This document shows, in pieces, positions 49,491 through 58,948 of a stretch of 64,000 nucleotides of DNA. The position numbers and the translations under genes are program-made. Position 1 is the first letter of the stretch. Each line of letters starts with the position of its first letter. The DNA comes from Defluviicoccus sp. (GTDB taxonomy: Bacteria; Pseudomonadota; Alphaproteobacteria; MPNO01), in the NCBI GenBank assembly GCA_028821395.1, contig JAPPGP010000192.1:1-64000 (forward strand). The letters are read 5' to 3'. The notes beneath the pieces were generated by a model. The model did no database searches. It saw only the letters and a program-made list of their open reading frames with translations, and was not told where the DNA came from.

Positions 49491-50243
49491 CTAGTCCTCC
49501 GATTGGGGGCGTCCGTCGGCCAGCCAGGCCTGGTATTCCCTGCGGCTCTCCGCCGTCGCCGGGAACAGGCCGAAGATGGAGCGGCCGCGTTTCAACTGGA
49601 AGCTCACGAACGCCTCGTAGTCGACCTCCCCGGCGACCTCGGCGGCGACCTCGTCCGCGAGATGCCGGGGGATCGCGACGACGCCCTCGCCGTTGCCGAC
49701 GATGACGTCGCCCGGATAGACGGCGACCCCGGCGCAGCCGACGGGCGCGTTGAACTCGACCGGATGGAGGGCGATCGGCGTGGGCGGCCCCGAGCTCTCG
49801 CGCTGAAAGCAGGGCAGGCCGGTCTCGCGTATCCCGGGCGAGTCGCGAAACCCGCCGTCGGTGACCACCCCGGAGACGCCGCGCACCCGCAGCCGAAGCG
49901 CCATCAAATCGCCCATCGCCGAGGCCCGGGCATCGCCCCCGGTTGCCATCACCAGCACCGCGCCCGGGGGGCACTCCTCGATGGCGCGCCGGTGCAGGCC
50001 GTCGTCGCGCGCGTAGAGGTCCATCGAATCGATGTCCTCGCGCGCCGGAATGAAGCGCAGCGTGAAGGCGGGCCCCACCATGGGTTCCTGGTCCGGCGCA
50101 ACCGGGGACAGGCCGGGGAGAAAGGCGTTGCGCAGCCCGCGCCTCAGCAGGGCGTTGCTCAGATTCGCGGCACCGCATCGCAACAGACGCACGCGCGTGG
50201 CCTCGCCGATGGGTCTTACGACCGGTTCGGACTCCGCTGTCAT
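49491..50243 (-). CDS. RraA-like / 4-hydroxy-4-methyl-2-oxoglutarate aldolase-like protein
   Basis: GAVLVMATGGDARASAMGDLMALRLRVRGVSGVVTDGGFRDSPGI; VYPGDVIVGNGEGVVAIPRHLADEV. Confidence 0.86.
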   Translation of the reverse strand: MTAESEPVVRPIGEATRVRLLRCGAANLSNALLRRGLRNAFLPGLSPVAPDQEPMVGPAFTLRFIPAREDIDSMDLYARDDGLHRRAIEECPPGAVLVMATGGDARASAMGDLMALRLRVRGVSGVVTDGGFRDSPGIRETGLPCFQRESSGPPTPIALHPVEFNAPVGCAGVAVYPGDVIVGNGEGVVAIPRHLADEVAAEVAGEVDYEAFVSFQLKRGRSIFGLFPATAESRREYQAWLADGRPQSED

Positions 50244-52657
50244 GCCGCGTCTCCTCGCCCGCCGGCATCGGCTATCGCCTTCCATACCGCGAAGGACGTA
50301 AGCGGCGGATCGATGTCGCGCACGCCGAGCGGGCGCAGGGCATCGACGACGGCGGCCACGATCGCCGGCGGCAGGCCCACCGTCCCGGTCTCGGCTCCGC
50401 CCTTCACGCCGAGCGGGTTCGTCGCGGTCGGGACCGGGCGCGAGCCGAGGCGGAAGCCGGGGAAGTCGGCGGCCAGAGGCATCGCGTAATCGAGGAACGA
50501 GCCGGTCAGGAGCTGGCCGTTGCCATCGAAGACGACGGCCTCCTTGAGCACCTGGCCGGCGGCCTGGGCGATCCCGCCATGGACCTGCCCCTCCAGGATC
50601 AGGGGGTTGATCACGACGCCGACATCGTCGACGGCGGATACCGCGACGAGCTCGACCTGCCCGGTCTCCGGATCGACCTCCACCTCCGCCGCATAGCATC
50701 CGTTGGGATAGTTCTGCGGATCGGCGGTGAAGTACCCGCAACCCTCGAGGCCGGATCGCAGCTCCGGCGGCAACGGGCGGGGAGACGCCCACGCGAAGGT
50801 GGCCCGGGCGACGGCTTCGAGAGAAAGCTGCTTTTCGCCGGAGGCGGTGGCGTAGGCGCCGTCTGCGAAGTGCAGCTCGTCGGGGTCGACACCCAGCAGA
50901 ATGGCGGCCGCGGCGCGCCCGCGCTCGACGACCTGCTCGCAGGCCTGTTTGAGGGCCGAGCCGCCCACGGTCATGCTGCGCGAGCCGAAGCTCCCGCGGC
51001 CGGTGGCGATCGTGTCGGTATCGCCCTGGACCACCCGGATGCGATCCAGCGCTATGCCCAGCCACTCGTTGACCATCTGGGGATAGCTGGTCTCGTGGCC
51101 CTGCCCGTAGCAGAAGGTGCCGGCCAGGATGCTGAGCCCTCCGGTCGGATCGAAGCGGATCTCCATGCGCTCGCTGATGGTGGCACAGACCTCGACATAG
51201 AGCGACACGCCGCGGCCGCGCAGCCTGCCGCGCTCCAGGCTCTGCCGGCGCCGGGCCTCGAACCCGTTCCAATCGGCCTGGTCGAGCGCGCGGTCGAAGA
51301 TCGCCTCGAACTCGCCGCAGTCATAGGTCTCGCCGATCGACGTCCGATAGGGCATCCGGTCCGGCGCGATGAGGTTGCGCCGGCGGATCTCGACCGGGTC
51401 GAGCCCGAGCTCCGCGGCGGCGAGATCCATCATCCGTTCCAGGATCATCGTCGCCTCCGGGCGTCCGGCCCCGCGATAGGTGGTCAGCGTGCAGCTGTTG
51501 GTGAAAATGCCGTTCACGGTCACGTGCATCGCCGGGAAGGCGTAGACGCCCGACAGCATGCGCGTGCCGACCAGGGGCGGATGCGCGGTGGACGGGCCGA
51601 GCTGGCACCCCAGATTGTGATGCACCGCCACGCGCACGCCGAGGACGTCGCCCTCGGCGGTGAGGGCGAATTCGGCATCGGCGATCTGGTCTCGGCCGTT
51701 GAAGTCCGAGACGAAGGCTTCGCTCCGGTCGCTCACCCACTTGACCGGACGCCCGATGCGCTTCGCCGCCCACAGAACCAGGATCTCCTCGGGGTAGAGG
51801 CCCCCCTTGGTCCCGAACCCGCCGCCGAGATCGCCGGCGACCACGTGGATGCGGAACGCGGGCACGCGGAAGACATGCTCGGCCAGCAACAGGCGGATGC
51901 GGTGCGGGTTGGCGCCCGACGTGGTCAGGTGCCAGCGCTCCCGCCCGACATGGTAGCTCCCGATGCAGGCCCTCGGCTCCAGCGGATTGCCGGCGAGACG
52001 CTGGCTGCGAACCCGGGCCCGCGTCACGTGATCGGCCCGGGCGAAGGCTTGCGCGGTCGCCTCCGCGTCGCCCAGCTCGTGCACGAAGCAGCAATTGCCC
52101 GCGGCGTCGGGCCAGACCAGAGGGGCGTCCGCCGCGATCGCCGCCTCGACCGTGGGCGCGGCATCGAGCGGTTCGTAGTCGACGACGATCCGCTCCGCCG
52201 CCTCGGCGGCCGCGGCGAGGGTCTCCGCGATGACGAAGGCGACGCCGCCACCGACTGCCAGCACCCGGTCGGACGCAAGCGGCGGAAAGGGCGTCGGGCG
52301 ATAGGGCCCGCCCGTTATGGTCGGCGGGATGCTGACGCAGGGGATCATGCCCAGACCGTCGGACGCGTAATCCGCGCCGGTCAGCACGCCGATGACGCCC
52401 GGGACGCCCATCGCCCCGGCGACGTCGATACGCCTTATCCTCGCATGCGACAGCGGCGAGCGGAGCACGTAGCCGCGGGCCTCGCCGTCGACGCGGACGT
52501 CGTCGGCATAGCGTCCGTGGCCGGTCAGCAGCCGCTTGTCTTCCAGCCTCGGAACCGCCGCGCCGATGCCCTGGTGGTTCGGCCGGTTGGAAATGGCGCC
52601 GGACTCGGGCTTCCTCCCGGCGGAACTACCCCCGCTTCGGGGCGAGAATGCAGACAT
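50240..52657 (-). CDS. Xanthine dehydrogenase-family molybdopterin-binding subunit (CoxL form II-like)
   Basis: RLEDKRLLTGHGRYADDV, GGGFGTKGGLYPEE, TYRGAGRPEA, GVKGGAETGTVGLPPAIVAAVVDAL. Confidence 0.9.
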   Translation of the reverse strand: MSAFSPRSGGSSAGRKPESGAISNRPNHQGIGAAVPRLEDKRLLTGHGRYADDVRVDGEARGYVLRSPLSHARIRRIDVAGAMGVPGVIGVLTGADYASDGLGMIPCVSIPPTITGGPYRPTPFPPLASDRVLAVGGGVAFVIAETLAAAAEAAERIVVDYEPLDAAPTVEAAIAADAPLVWPDAAGNCCFVHELGDAEATAQAFARADHVTRARVRSQRLAGNPLEPRACIGSYHVGRERWHLTTSGANPHRIRLLLAEHVFRVPAFRIHVVAGDLGGGFGTKGGLYPEEILVLWAAKRIGRPVKWVSDRSEAFVSDFNGRDQIADAEFALTAEGDVLGVRVAVHHNLGCQLGPSTAHPPLVGTRMLSGVYAFPAMHVTVNGIFTNSCTLTTYRGAGRPEATMILERMMDLAAAELGLDPVEIRRRNLIAPDRMPYRTSIGETYDCGEFEAIFDRALDQADWNGFEARRRQSLERGRLRGRGVSLYVEVCATISERMEIRFDPTGGLSILAGTFCYGQGHETSYPQMVNEWLGIALDRIRVVQGDTDTIATGRGSFGSRSMTVGGSALKQACEQVVERGRAAAAILLGVDPDELHFADGAYATASGEKQLSLEAVARATFAWASPRPLPPELRSGLEGCGYFTADPQNYPNGCYAAEVEVDPETGQVELVAVSAVDDVGVVINPLILEGQVHGGIAQAAGQVLKEAVVFDGNGQLLTGSFLDYAMPLAADFPGFRLGSRPVPTATNPLGVKGGAETGTVGLPPAIVAAVVDALRPLGVRDIDPPLTSFAVWKAIADAGGRGDAA

Positions 52658-54161
52658 CGTCGGGGTTCACGAGGTCGGGCGCAGTCCAGCCGTCGAGGTC
52701 GTACTCGTCCATCGCGGACTGGGCGAAGGCCTTGAAGGCGTCGAGATTTCCGGTCCCCCGCGCGGCCCAGAGATTGGTCAGGCGGGTGATGTCGTTGCTG
52801 CCGATATAGTTGATCTCGTAGAGCTCGTGCCGGGACCCGAACTCGCTCCCGATCGCGTCCCACAGCATCTTCATCACCTTGACCCGCTCCTCCGCGCCGG
52901 TCCCGCCCGAACCGCGCAGGTAGCGGTCGAGATAGAAGCGGATCTCGGGTGCCTTGAAATCGGCGGTGTGCGAGTTCATGTAGACTAGGCCGGAGGCGAC
53001 GATCTGCTCGATGATGTTCTTGATCTTCGGCATCGCCTCCTGGCTCAGCACGCGATACGCGCCGGCGAAGTGCTCGTCGGGCCGGATCATGCCGTTCCAG
53101 GGCACGGCGCTCTTGGCCATGGCGTCGGAGAGGGCCCAGAACGCGTTGCGCCAGGCGATCACCTCGCCCAGCTTGGACTGGACGCCGTGGAAGCTATCGG
53201 CGCCGGTGATCTCGAGTGCCCGCGCCAAGAGACCGCAGATGAAGTCGAGCTTGACCGCGAGCCGCGTGCAGCCGTGCAGCGAGGCCCGCTCGAGAAACCC
53301 CGAACCGACATTGAACCTGTTGGACTGCTCCAGATCCCCGTGGATGAAGACGTCTTCCCATGGGACGAAGACGTTGTCGAGCACCAGGATCGCGTCGTTC
53401 TCGTCGAGCCGGGAGGACAGCGGGTAGTCGAACGGGCTGCCGAGCGCGGCGGCCCGGTATTCGTGGGAGACCCGGCACAGCAGCTTCACGCCTGGCGCTC
53501 CGGTGGGAACCATGAACACCGGCCCGAAATCGGGATCGGCGATCGGCACCTGCGCGATATGGGCGACGAAGGTGAAGTGGGTCAGCGCCGAGTTGGTCGC
53601 CACCACCTTCGCGCCGCTGAGATGGATCCCGGCATCGGTCTCCTTCTCCACCCGCACGAAGACGTCCGATCCGTCGGCCGTCGGCAAGTGGCGGTCGACG
53701 GGCGGGTGCATGATCGCGTGATTGATGTACCAGGTGCGTTCCTGCGCCTTGCGGTACCACCTTGTGGCGTTCTCCTCGAAGCCCCGATAGAAGCCGGCAT
53801 TGGCGCCGAGCGTGCCGAGAAACGAGCCCTTGTAGTCGGGCGAGCGGCCCATCCAGCCCCAGGCGATGCGCTGCCATTCGGCGATCGCATCGCGCTGCGC
53901 GACCTGGTCCTGCACCGTCAGGGGGGCGCGGTAGAACCGGTGCGTGAAGCCGCCCCACTCGGTCGGCTCGGTGAGGATTTCCTTGCGCCCGGGGTCGTGC
54001 AGCGCATCGTAGAGCCGGGCGACCATGCGGGCGGAGTTGCGGAACGCGGGATGCTCGGCGATCCGGGCGACGCGCTCGCCGTAGATCCAGACTTCCCGTC
54101 CGTCGTCGAGGCTGTCGAGATATTCCTGCCCGGTGAGGGGAACCATGGCGCTATCGGTCAT
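52626..54161 (-). CDS. 4-hydroxyphenylacetate 3-monooxygenase (HpaB)-family oxygenase component
   Basis: LTGQEYLDSLDDGREVWIYGERV, YINHAIMHPPVDRH, DNVFVPWEDVFIHGD. Confidence 0.9.
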   Translation of the reverse strand: MTDSAMVPLTGQEYLDSLDDGREVWIYGERVARIAEHPAFRNSARMVARLYDALHDPGRKEILTEPTEWGGFTHRFYRAPLTVQDQVAQRDAIAEWQRIAWGWMGRSPDYKGSFLGTLGANAGFYRGFEENATRWYRKAQERTWYINHAIMHPPVDRHLPTADGSDVFVRVEKETDAGIHLSGAKVVATNSALTHFTFVAHIAQVPIADPDFGPVFMVPTGAPGVKLLCRVSHEYRAAALGSPFDYPLSSRLDENDAILVLDNVFVPWEDVFIHGDLEQSNRFNVGSGFLERASLHGCTRLAVKLDFICGLLARALEITGADSFHGVQSKLGEVIAWRNAFWALSDAMAKSAVPWNGMIRPDEHFAGAYRVLSQEAMPKIKNIIEQIVASGLVYMNSHTADFKAPEIRFYLDRYLRGSGGTGAEERVKVMKMLWDAIGSEFGSRHELYEINYIGSNDITRLTNLWAARGTGNLDAFKAFAQSAMDEYDLDGWTAPDLVNPDDVCILAPKRG

Positions 54162-54564
54162 GGCCGCTGCCCGCCATCGCCTGGCAGGTGATCTCGACCA
54201 GGATGTCGGGATCGGCCAGCGCCGATACCTCGACCAGGGTGGAGCACGGAAAGTCGCCCGTGAAGAACTCCTGGCGCGCGCGCCACACCTCCCGGTTGTC
54301 GGCGATGTCGGTCAGGTAGATCGTCATGTTGACCACATCCCCCATCGAAGCCCCGGCCGCCTCGAGACAGTCTTTCACCTTGGTGAAGACGATTCTCGCC
54401 TGTTCGTAGGCGCTGCCCTTGCCGCCGATCGTCTTCAGGTCGGCGTCCCTCGCCGTGAAGCCCGACAGCCAGATGTGGTCGCCGACGCGAAGGCAGTTGG
54501 ACCAATGCCCGGGCGGGTACTCCGCGACCTTCGGGGACACGAATCGCTCGATCTTGTCTGCCAT
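54151..54564 (-). CDS. RidA family protein
   Basis: GDHIWLSGFTARDADLKTIGGKGSAYEQARIVFTKVKDCLEAAGASMGDVVNMTIYLTDI. Confidence 0.87.
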   Translation of the reverse strand: MADKIERFVSPKVAEYPPGHWSNCLRVGDHIWLSGFTARDADLKTIGGKGSAYEQARIVFTKVKDCLEAAGASMGDVVNMTIYLTDIADNREVWRARQEFFTGDFPCSTLVEVSALADPDILVEITCQAMAGSGHDR

Positions 54565-54601
54565 GATGCGGACCTCGGTGCTGGTTGGGCCGTGCGGGTC
54601 G

Positions 54602-55537
54602 TCAGTCGAAGAAGTCCGGTGTCGGATCCATGCCCCATTGCGTCGTGTCCTCGATGGACACGGCGTAGCGGACGGTCTCGTAATCCGCGTTGCCGACATC
54701 GCCGTCGGTGTAATGCTCGACGCGGAATCCGAACGGATCCCGCCAATAGTCGAAGATCTGACTGCCGATGAGGTGGCGCCCGACGCCGCAATCGTGCTCG
54801 TAGCCCCTCGATTTCAAATAGTCGTGCGCCCCCATCACCGAGTCGATGTCCTGCATCTCGAAGCTGCAATGGTGCACCCCGACCGTCCCGGCCTGGGTGA
54901 TGAGAATGCAGTGATGGTCGACCGGCTCGTCGCCGCAGTCGAGCCGCAAGAAGGTACCGATGATCCGGGATTCGTCGCCGGGGGTGCACATCACGTCCGA
55001 GGTGAGCAGACCGAAGCGCTCGCACAGCCAGTCCAGCATGGCGTCGTGGTCGCTGACCGCGAGGACGAAGTGCCCCAGGCGCAACGCCGCCCCCGGCTCC
55101 CGCCTGGGCCTGAGGAACCGGTTCACCCGCTCCTTGCGCTCGCCCCAGTTGAACGGGTTGGGCGGTCGATGCGGCAGGATTTCCGCCTCTTCCTGCCCCC
55201 AGACAGCATCGATCAGAAAACCGTCCGGGGCCGTCATGCGAACCCGCCAGCCGCCGCCCGGCGCGTCCGCTATGGGTTCGACGGGCGAAGAGCCGGGGAG
55301 CCCGGCGAGGCTGTCCAGATCGGCCCGCGTCCGCATCCTGAAGCCGGCACCGACGAAGCGGTTCTCCTCGCCCGGAAGGCTGACATGCACGTAGGGCGCG
55401 GGTCCCGTCGTCCGCAGGAAGAGTGCGTCGCGCGATTTTTGCGCCGTCGCCAACCCGAAGTCGTTCATGAACGTCTCCATCGAGTCGAGGTCGGCGACCC
55501 GATAGACGACATGCGACAGATCGACGGCCCTTGGCAT
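54602..55537 (-). CDS. VOC-superfamily (extradiol dioxygenase-like) protein
   Basis: LSHVVYRVADLDSMETFMNDFGL; LRLGHFVLAVSDHDAMLDWLCERFGL; HHCSFEMQDIDSVMGAHDYLKSRGYEHDCGVGRHLIGSQIFDYWRDPFGFRVEHYTDG. Confidence 0.86.
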   Translation of the reverse strand: MPRAVDLSHVVYRVADLDSMETFMNDFGLATAQKSRDALFLRTTGPAPYVHVSLPGEENRFVGAGFRMRTRADLDSLAGLPGSSPVEPIADAPGGGWRVRMTAPDGFLIDAVWGQEEAEILPHRPPNPFNWGERKERVNRFLRPRREPGAALRLGHFVLAVSDHDAMLDWLCERFGLLTSDVMCTPGDESRIIGTFLRLDCGDEPVDHHCILITQAGTVGVHHCSFEMQDIDSVMGAHDYLKSRGYEHDCGVGRHLIGSQIFDYWRDPFGFRVEHYTDGDVGNADYETVRYAVSIEDTTQWGMDPTPDFFD

Positions 55538-55838
55538 GGCAAACCCTCCCCCGCAGCGTCGGCCGGTTTCGCGTCAGAGTGTCCGCTCCGCCGTTATGAA
55601 GTCAATTTACTTATGTGCCGGACCAAATGACCGTTTGCTCCTGTCCCGCCTCCCGATATCCCACCGATCGCGTGACCGTCGAAGGGGCGCGCAGCCGTCG
55701 CGTCGACGGCTATCATGCGGAGATGGCGAGCCGCATCGCGCGTTCCGAAGCGGTCTGGGAGGCTGACGCGGCCGGTTCGGTCCGCGACGTCTCGAGCCGC
55801 GACCCGGCCGGCACGCCCGGAGAACCGGGGGCCCGGCG

Positions 55839-57818
55839 ATGATCGAAGCCGTGCTGGACGGCCTCGTGCTGGTGTTCCAGTGGCCGGCGATCGGCTTCCT
55901 GGTGCTCGGCGTGCTCCTCGGGATCTGGCTCGGCGCGGTCCCCGGGCTCGGCGGCATCATCGGCCTGGTGATCCTGCTGCCCTTCACCTACGGGATGGAC
56001 CCGGTCTCCGCCTTCGCGCTGCTGCTCGGCATGTTCGCGGTGACCTCGACCAGCGATACCATCGCCTCGGTGATGCTCGGGATTCCCGGCACCGCGGCAT
56101 CGCAGGCGACGATCCTCGACGGCTACCCGATGGCGCAGCAGGGCAAGGCCGCCCGCGCCTTCGGCGCCGCGTTCACCGTCTCCGCCTTCGGCGGCGTGTT
56201 CGGCGCGCTGATCCTGGCGGCGTCGATCCCGCTGGTGCTCCCCATCATCCTCGCCTTCGGGTCGCCCGAGTTGCTGATGCTGGGCGTGCTCGGGCTCGCC
56301 ATGGTGGGCTCGCTCAGCGGCGGCTCGATCCTCAAGGGGCTGATCGTCGCCCTGCTGGGGCTGATGATATCGATGATCGGCTACGCCGAGATGGCGGCGA
56401 TCCCGCGCTACTGGATGGGAACCACCTACCTGCTCGACGGGCTGCCGCTGATCCCGGTGGTGCTCGGCCTGTTCGCGATTCCCGAGCTGATGGAGCTCGC
56501 GATCCGCGATTCCTCGATCGCCCGCATCCCCAGGGAGCAGACCCAGGGCGGCGGCATGCTGGAGGGAATCAGGGACGCCTTCCGGCACTGGTGGCTGACG
56601 CTCCGCTGTGCCGCGCTCGGCACCTATGTCGGCATGCTGCCGGGGCTGGGCGCGGCGGTGGTCGACTGGTTCGCCTACGGGCACGCCGTGCAGTCGGCCA
56701 AGGACGCATCGATGTTCGGGCGCGGCGACGTGCGCGGCGTGATCGCGCCGGAAGCCGCCAACAACGCCACGCGGGGCGGTGCGCTCTTGCCCATGGTGGC
56801 GTTCGGCATTCCCGGCAGCCTCGGCACCGCCATCCTGATGGGGGCGCTGCTGATCCAGGGCCTCAAGCCCGGCCCGGAAATGCTGACCGACAAGCTCGAC
56901 CTCACCTTCAGCATGATCTGGACCATCGTCATCGCCAACATCCTGGTCGCCGCACTCCTGATGGTGTGGAGCAATCAGGTCGCCAAGGTCGCCTTCATCC
57001 GGGGCCACCTGATCGTCCCCGGGGTGATCCTGTTCGTGTTCATGGGGGCGTGGCTCGGCGGGGCGTCGATGGGAGACTGGATCGCCTGCCTGGCGCTCGG
57101 GGTGGTCGGCTTCGTCATGAAGCGCGGCGGCTGGCCCAGACCGCCGCTGGTGCTCGCCCTGATCCTCGGGCCCATCCTCGAGAACGCGTTCCACATCAGC
57201 ATGCGGGTGTATGGCGGGCCGGGCTGGCTCGGCCGGCCGATCGTCCTGGTGATCGCCGCCCTGGTGGTGCTCACGCTGGCGCTCTCCGCCTACCGGTACG
57301 CGACTTCGAGGCGCCGGCCGGACGGGCCGGCCATCGGCGAGGGGACGGAACGCAATCTCACCGTCTCGGTTCCGCTTGCGGCGGCGCTGGCGGCGCTGTT
57401 CGCCTGGGCCGCATTCGAGTCGCTCGCCTGGCCCGCCATGGTGCGCCAGTTCCCGCTGACGGCGGCCATTCCGGCGGCGGCGCTGTCGCTCGCCGTTCTC
57501 GGGATCGAGGGACAGGCGCTACGCGGCGCGGTGGCGAAGGCCGGGAGCTTTCGGGTCGTCGCCGCGACCGATAGCGAGAACGCGGTGCTCGGGCGCGCGT
57601 GCGCCTTCTTCGGCTACCTGATCGCCCTGCTCGCTTTCGGCTACCTGTTCGGCCAGATGGTGGCCCTGCCGCTGTTCGTCGCGGCCTATCTGTGGCGCTG
57701 GGGCGGCTACGGGTGGACCGTATCGCTGGGCTACGCGGCGGCCGGCTGGGCGTTTCTCTACCTCTTCTACGGCAAGGTGATGAACGTCTTCTGGCACCAG
57801 CCGCTGCTGTTCGGCTGA
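55839..57818 (+). CDS. Tripartite tricarboxylate transporter TctA with C-terminal TctB-like extension
   Basis: TctA motifs (GAVPGLGGIIGLVILLPFTYGMDP; LPGLGAAVVDWFAYGHAVQ; APEAANNATRGGALLPMVAFGIPGSLGTAILMGAL) plus about 150-aa hydrophobic C-terminal TctB-like region. Confidence 0.88.
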   Translation: MIEAVLDGLVLVFQWPAIGFLVLGVLLGIWLGAVPGLGGIIGLVILLPFTYGMDPVSAFALLLGMFAVTSTSDTIASVMLGIPGTAASQATILDGYPMAQQGKAARAFGAAFTVSAFGGVFGALILAASIPLVLPIILAFGSPELLMLGVLGLAMVGSLSGGSILKGLIVALLGLMISMIGYAEMAAIPRYWMGTTYLLDGLPLIPVVLGLFAIPELMELAIRDSSIARIPREQTQGGGMLEGIRDAFRHWWLTLRCAALGTYVGMLPGLGAAVVDWFAYGHAVQSAKDASMFGRGDVRGVIAPEAANNATRGGALLPMVAFGIPGSLGTAILMGALLIQGLKPGPEMLTDKLDLTFSMIWTIVIANILVAALLMVWSNQVAKVAFIRGHLIVPGVILFVFMGAWLGGASMGDWIACLALGVVGFVMKRGGWPRPPLVLALILGPILENAFHISMRVYGGPGWLGRPIVLVIAALVVLTLALSAYRYATSRRRPDGPAIGEGTERNLTVSVPLAAALAALFAWAAFESLAWPAMVRQFPLTAAIPAAALSLAVLGIEGQALRGAVAKAGSFRVVAATDSENAVLGRACAFFGYLIALLAFGYLFGQMVALPLFVAAYLWRWGGYGWTVSLGYAAAGWAFLYLFYGKVMNVFWHQPLLFG

Positions 57819-57833
57819 TCCCCTTGCAGGGAC

Positions 57834-57862
57834 GGCGGCGGGGCCGCGCAAGCCCCGCCGCC
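57834..57862. terminator. Hairpin between convergent TctAB and TctC genes
   Basis: Perfect 11-bp inverted repeat GGCGGCGGGGC / GCCCCGCCGCC, 7-nt loop. Confidence 0.6.
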
Positions 57863-57871
57863 AGACGTTGC

Positions 57872-58948
57872 TCAGTTCTGCCCGATCCTGCTCACCCGCT
57901 TCAGCGTCGCCAAAATTTCGTCATCGACGTTGCGGTAGGTCGACTGGATTTTCAGCGCGTCCTCGGTGCTGACGAAGTTGACCCCTGTGCCGCCCAGACG
58001 CTTGGTCTCCGGGCCGACATAGGCCGGGTCCTTCGCCGCCGCCTGGTACGCCGCGCGCAGGATATCGGCGGCTTCCCCGGGCGTCTTCGGCGCGGCGAAC
58101 ACCGTCATGGTCGCGTTGCTGAGCGCCATGGAGTACCACTTGTAGGTCTTCCACAGGGGGCCGTCGGGCATCTTCCCGTGCACCTCCTTGTAGACCTCCT
58201 CGAAGCTCGGCACGCCCGGGAAGGAAGTCGCCTTGACGATGTTGCCGTCCTCGTCGAAGTTCGGGTGCGACCACAGCGCGATCGCCGAGCCGTCCTTCAG
58301 CATGGTGTCCTTGAAGAATATGTAGTAGCCGATGCTGCCGCTGTTGGCGGCCTGCACCTCGTTGGACATGAAGGCCGGGCGGATCTTGGCCATGCCGCGA
58401 TAGCCGCCGATGAAGCGGTAGTTGGCGCCGATCATCTCCATCGAGAGGTTGCCGAGGAAGTCCAGCATCTGGTCGGGACGGCGCCCGCCGACATTGAACG
58501 ATTTGACCTTCATCACGTCGGCCGGCCGCTTGATTCCCGGCGCGACATCGGTGCGCATCAGCGTGACCCGGTCCAGACCGCCAGCGCCGATCATCACCAG
58601 CTCTTCCGGCACGTAGCGCAACGCCGGGTCGCCGGCAATGATGCCGGGCGCGGCCCAGGGACCCAGATACAGCGTCAACCCGTCGGGCCGGGCGCGCTCC
58701 TGCAGGAAGTTCAGCGCCTTGGCGCCGCCCGCGCCGGGCATGTTCTTGACGATCACCTTCGGCTCGCCCGGGATGTGCTTCGGCCAGTGCCGGACGAAGG
58801 CGCGCGTCAGCCGATCGAGCCCGCTGCCGCCCGGCACCGGGCTGAGGACGGTGATGGTCTTGCCTTCGAAATAGTCCGCGGCCTTCGCGGCGCCGCCCGA
58901 CCAGACAAGGATTGCGGCGGCAAGGACCGTCAGTAGGCGTTGCAACAT
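57872..58948 (-). CDS. Tripartite tricarboxylate transporter substrate-binding protein (TctC family)
   Basis: Signal peptide MLQRLLTVLAAAILVWSGGAAKA; YFEGKTITVLSPVPGGSGLDRLTRAFVRHWPKHIPGEPKVIVKNMPGAGG. Confidence 0.88.
   Translation of the reverse strand: MLQRLLTVLAAAILVWSGGAAKAADYFEGKTITVLSPVPGGSGLDRLTRAFVRHWPKHIPGEPKVIVKNMPGAGGAKALNFLQERARPDGLTLYLGPWAAPGIIAGDPALRYVPEELVMIGAGGLDRVTLMRTDVAPGIKRPADVMKVKSFNVGGRRPDQMLDFLGNLSMEMIGANYRFIGGYRGMAKIRPAFMSNEVQAANSGSIGYYIFFKDTMLKDGSAIALWSHPNFDEDGNIVKATSFPGVPSFEEVYKEVHGKMPDGPLWKTYKWYSMALSNATMTVFAAPKTPGEAADILRAAYQAAAKDPAYVGPETKRLGGTGVNFVSTEDALKIQSTYRNVDDEILATLKRVSRIGQN

Noticed and set aside
55715-57574. 619-aa plus-strand and 493-aa minus-strand ORFs over TctAB
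   Set aside because: Alternative frames of the clearly recognisable TctA-TctB gene.
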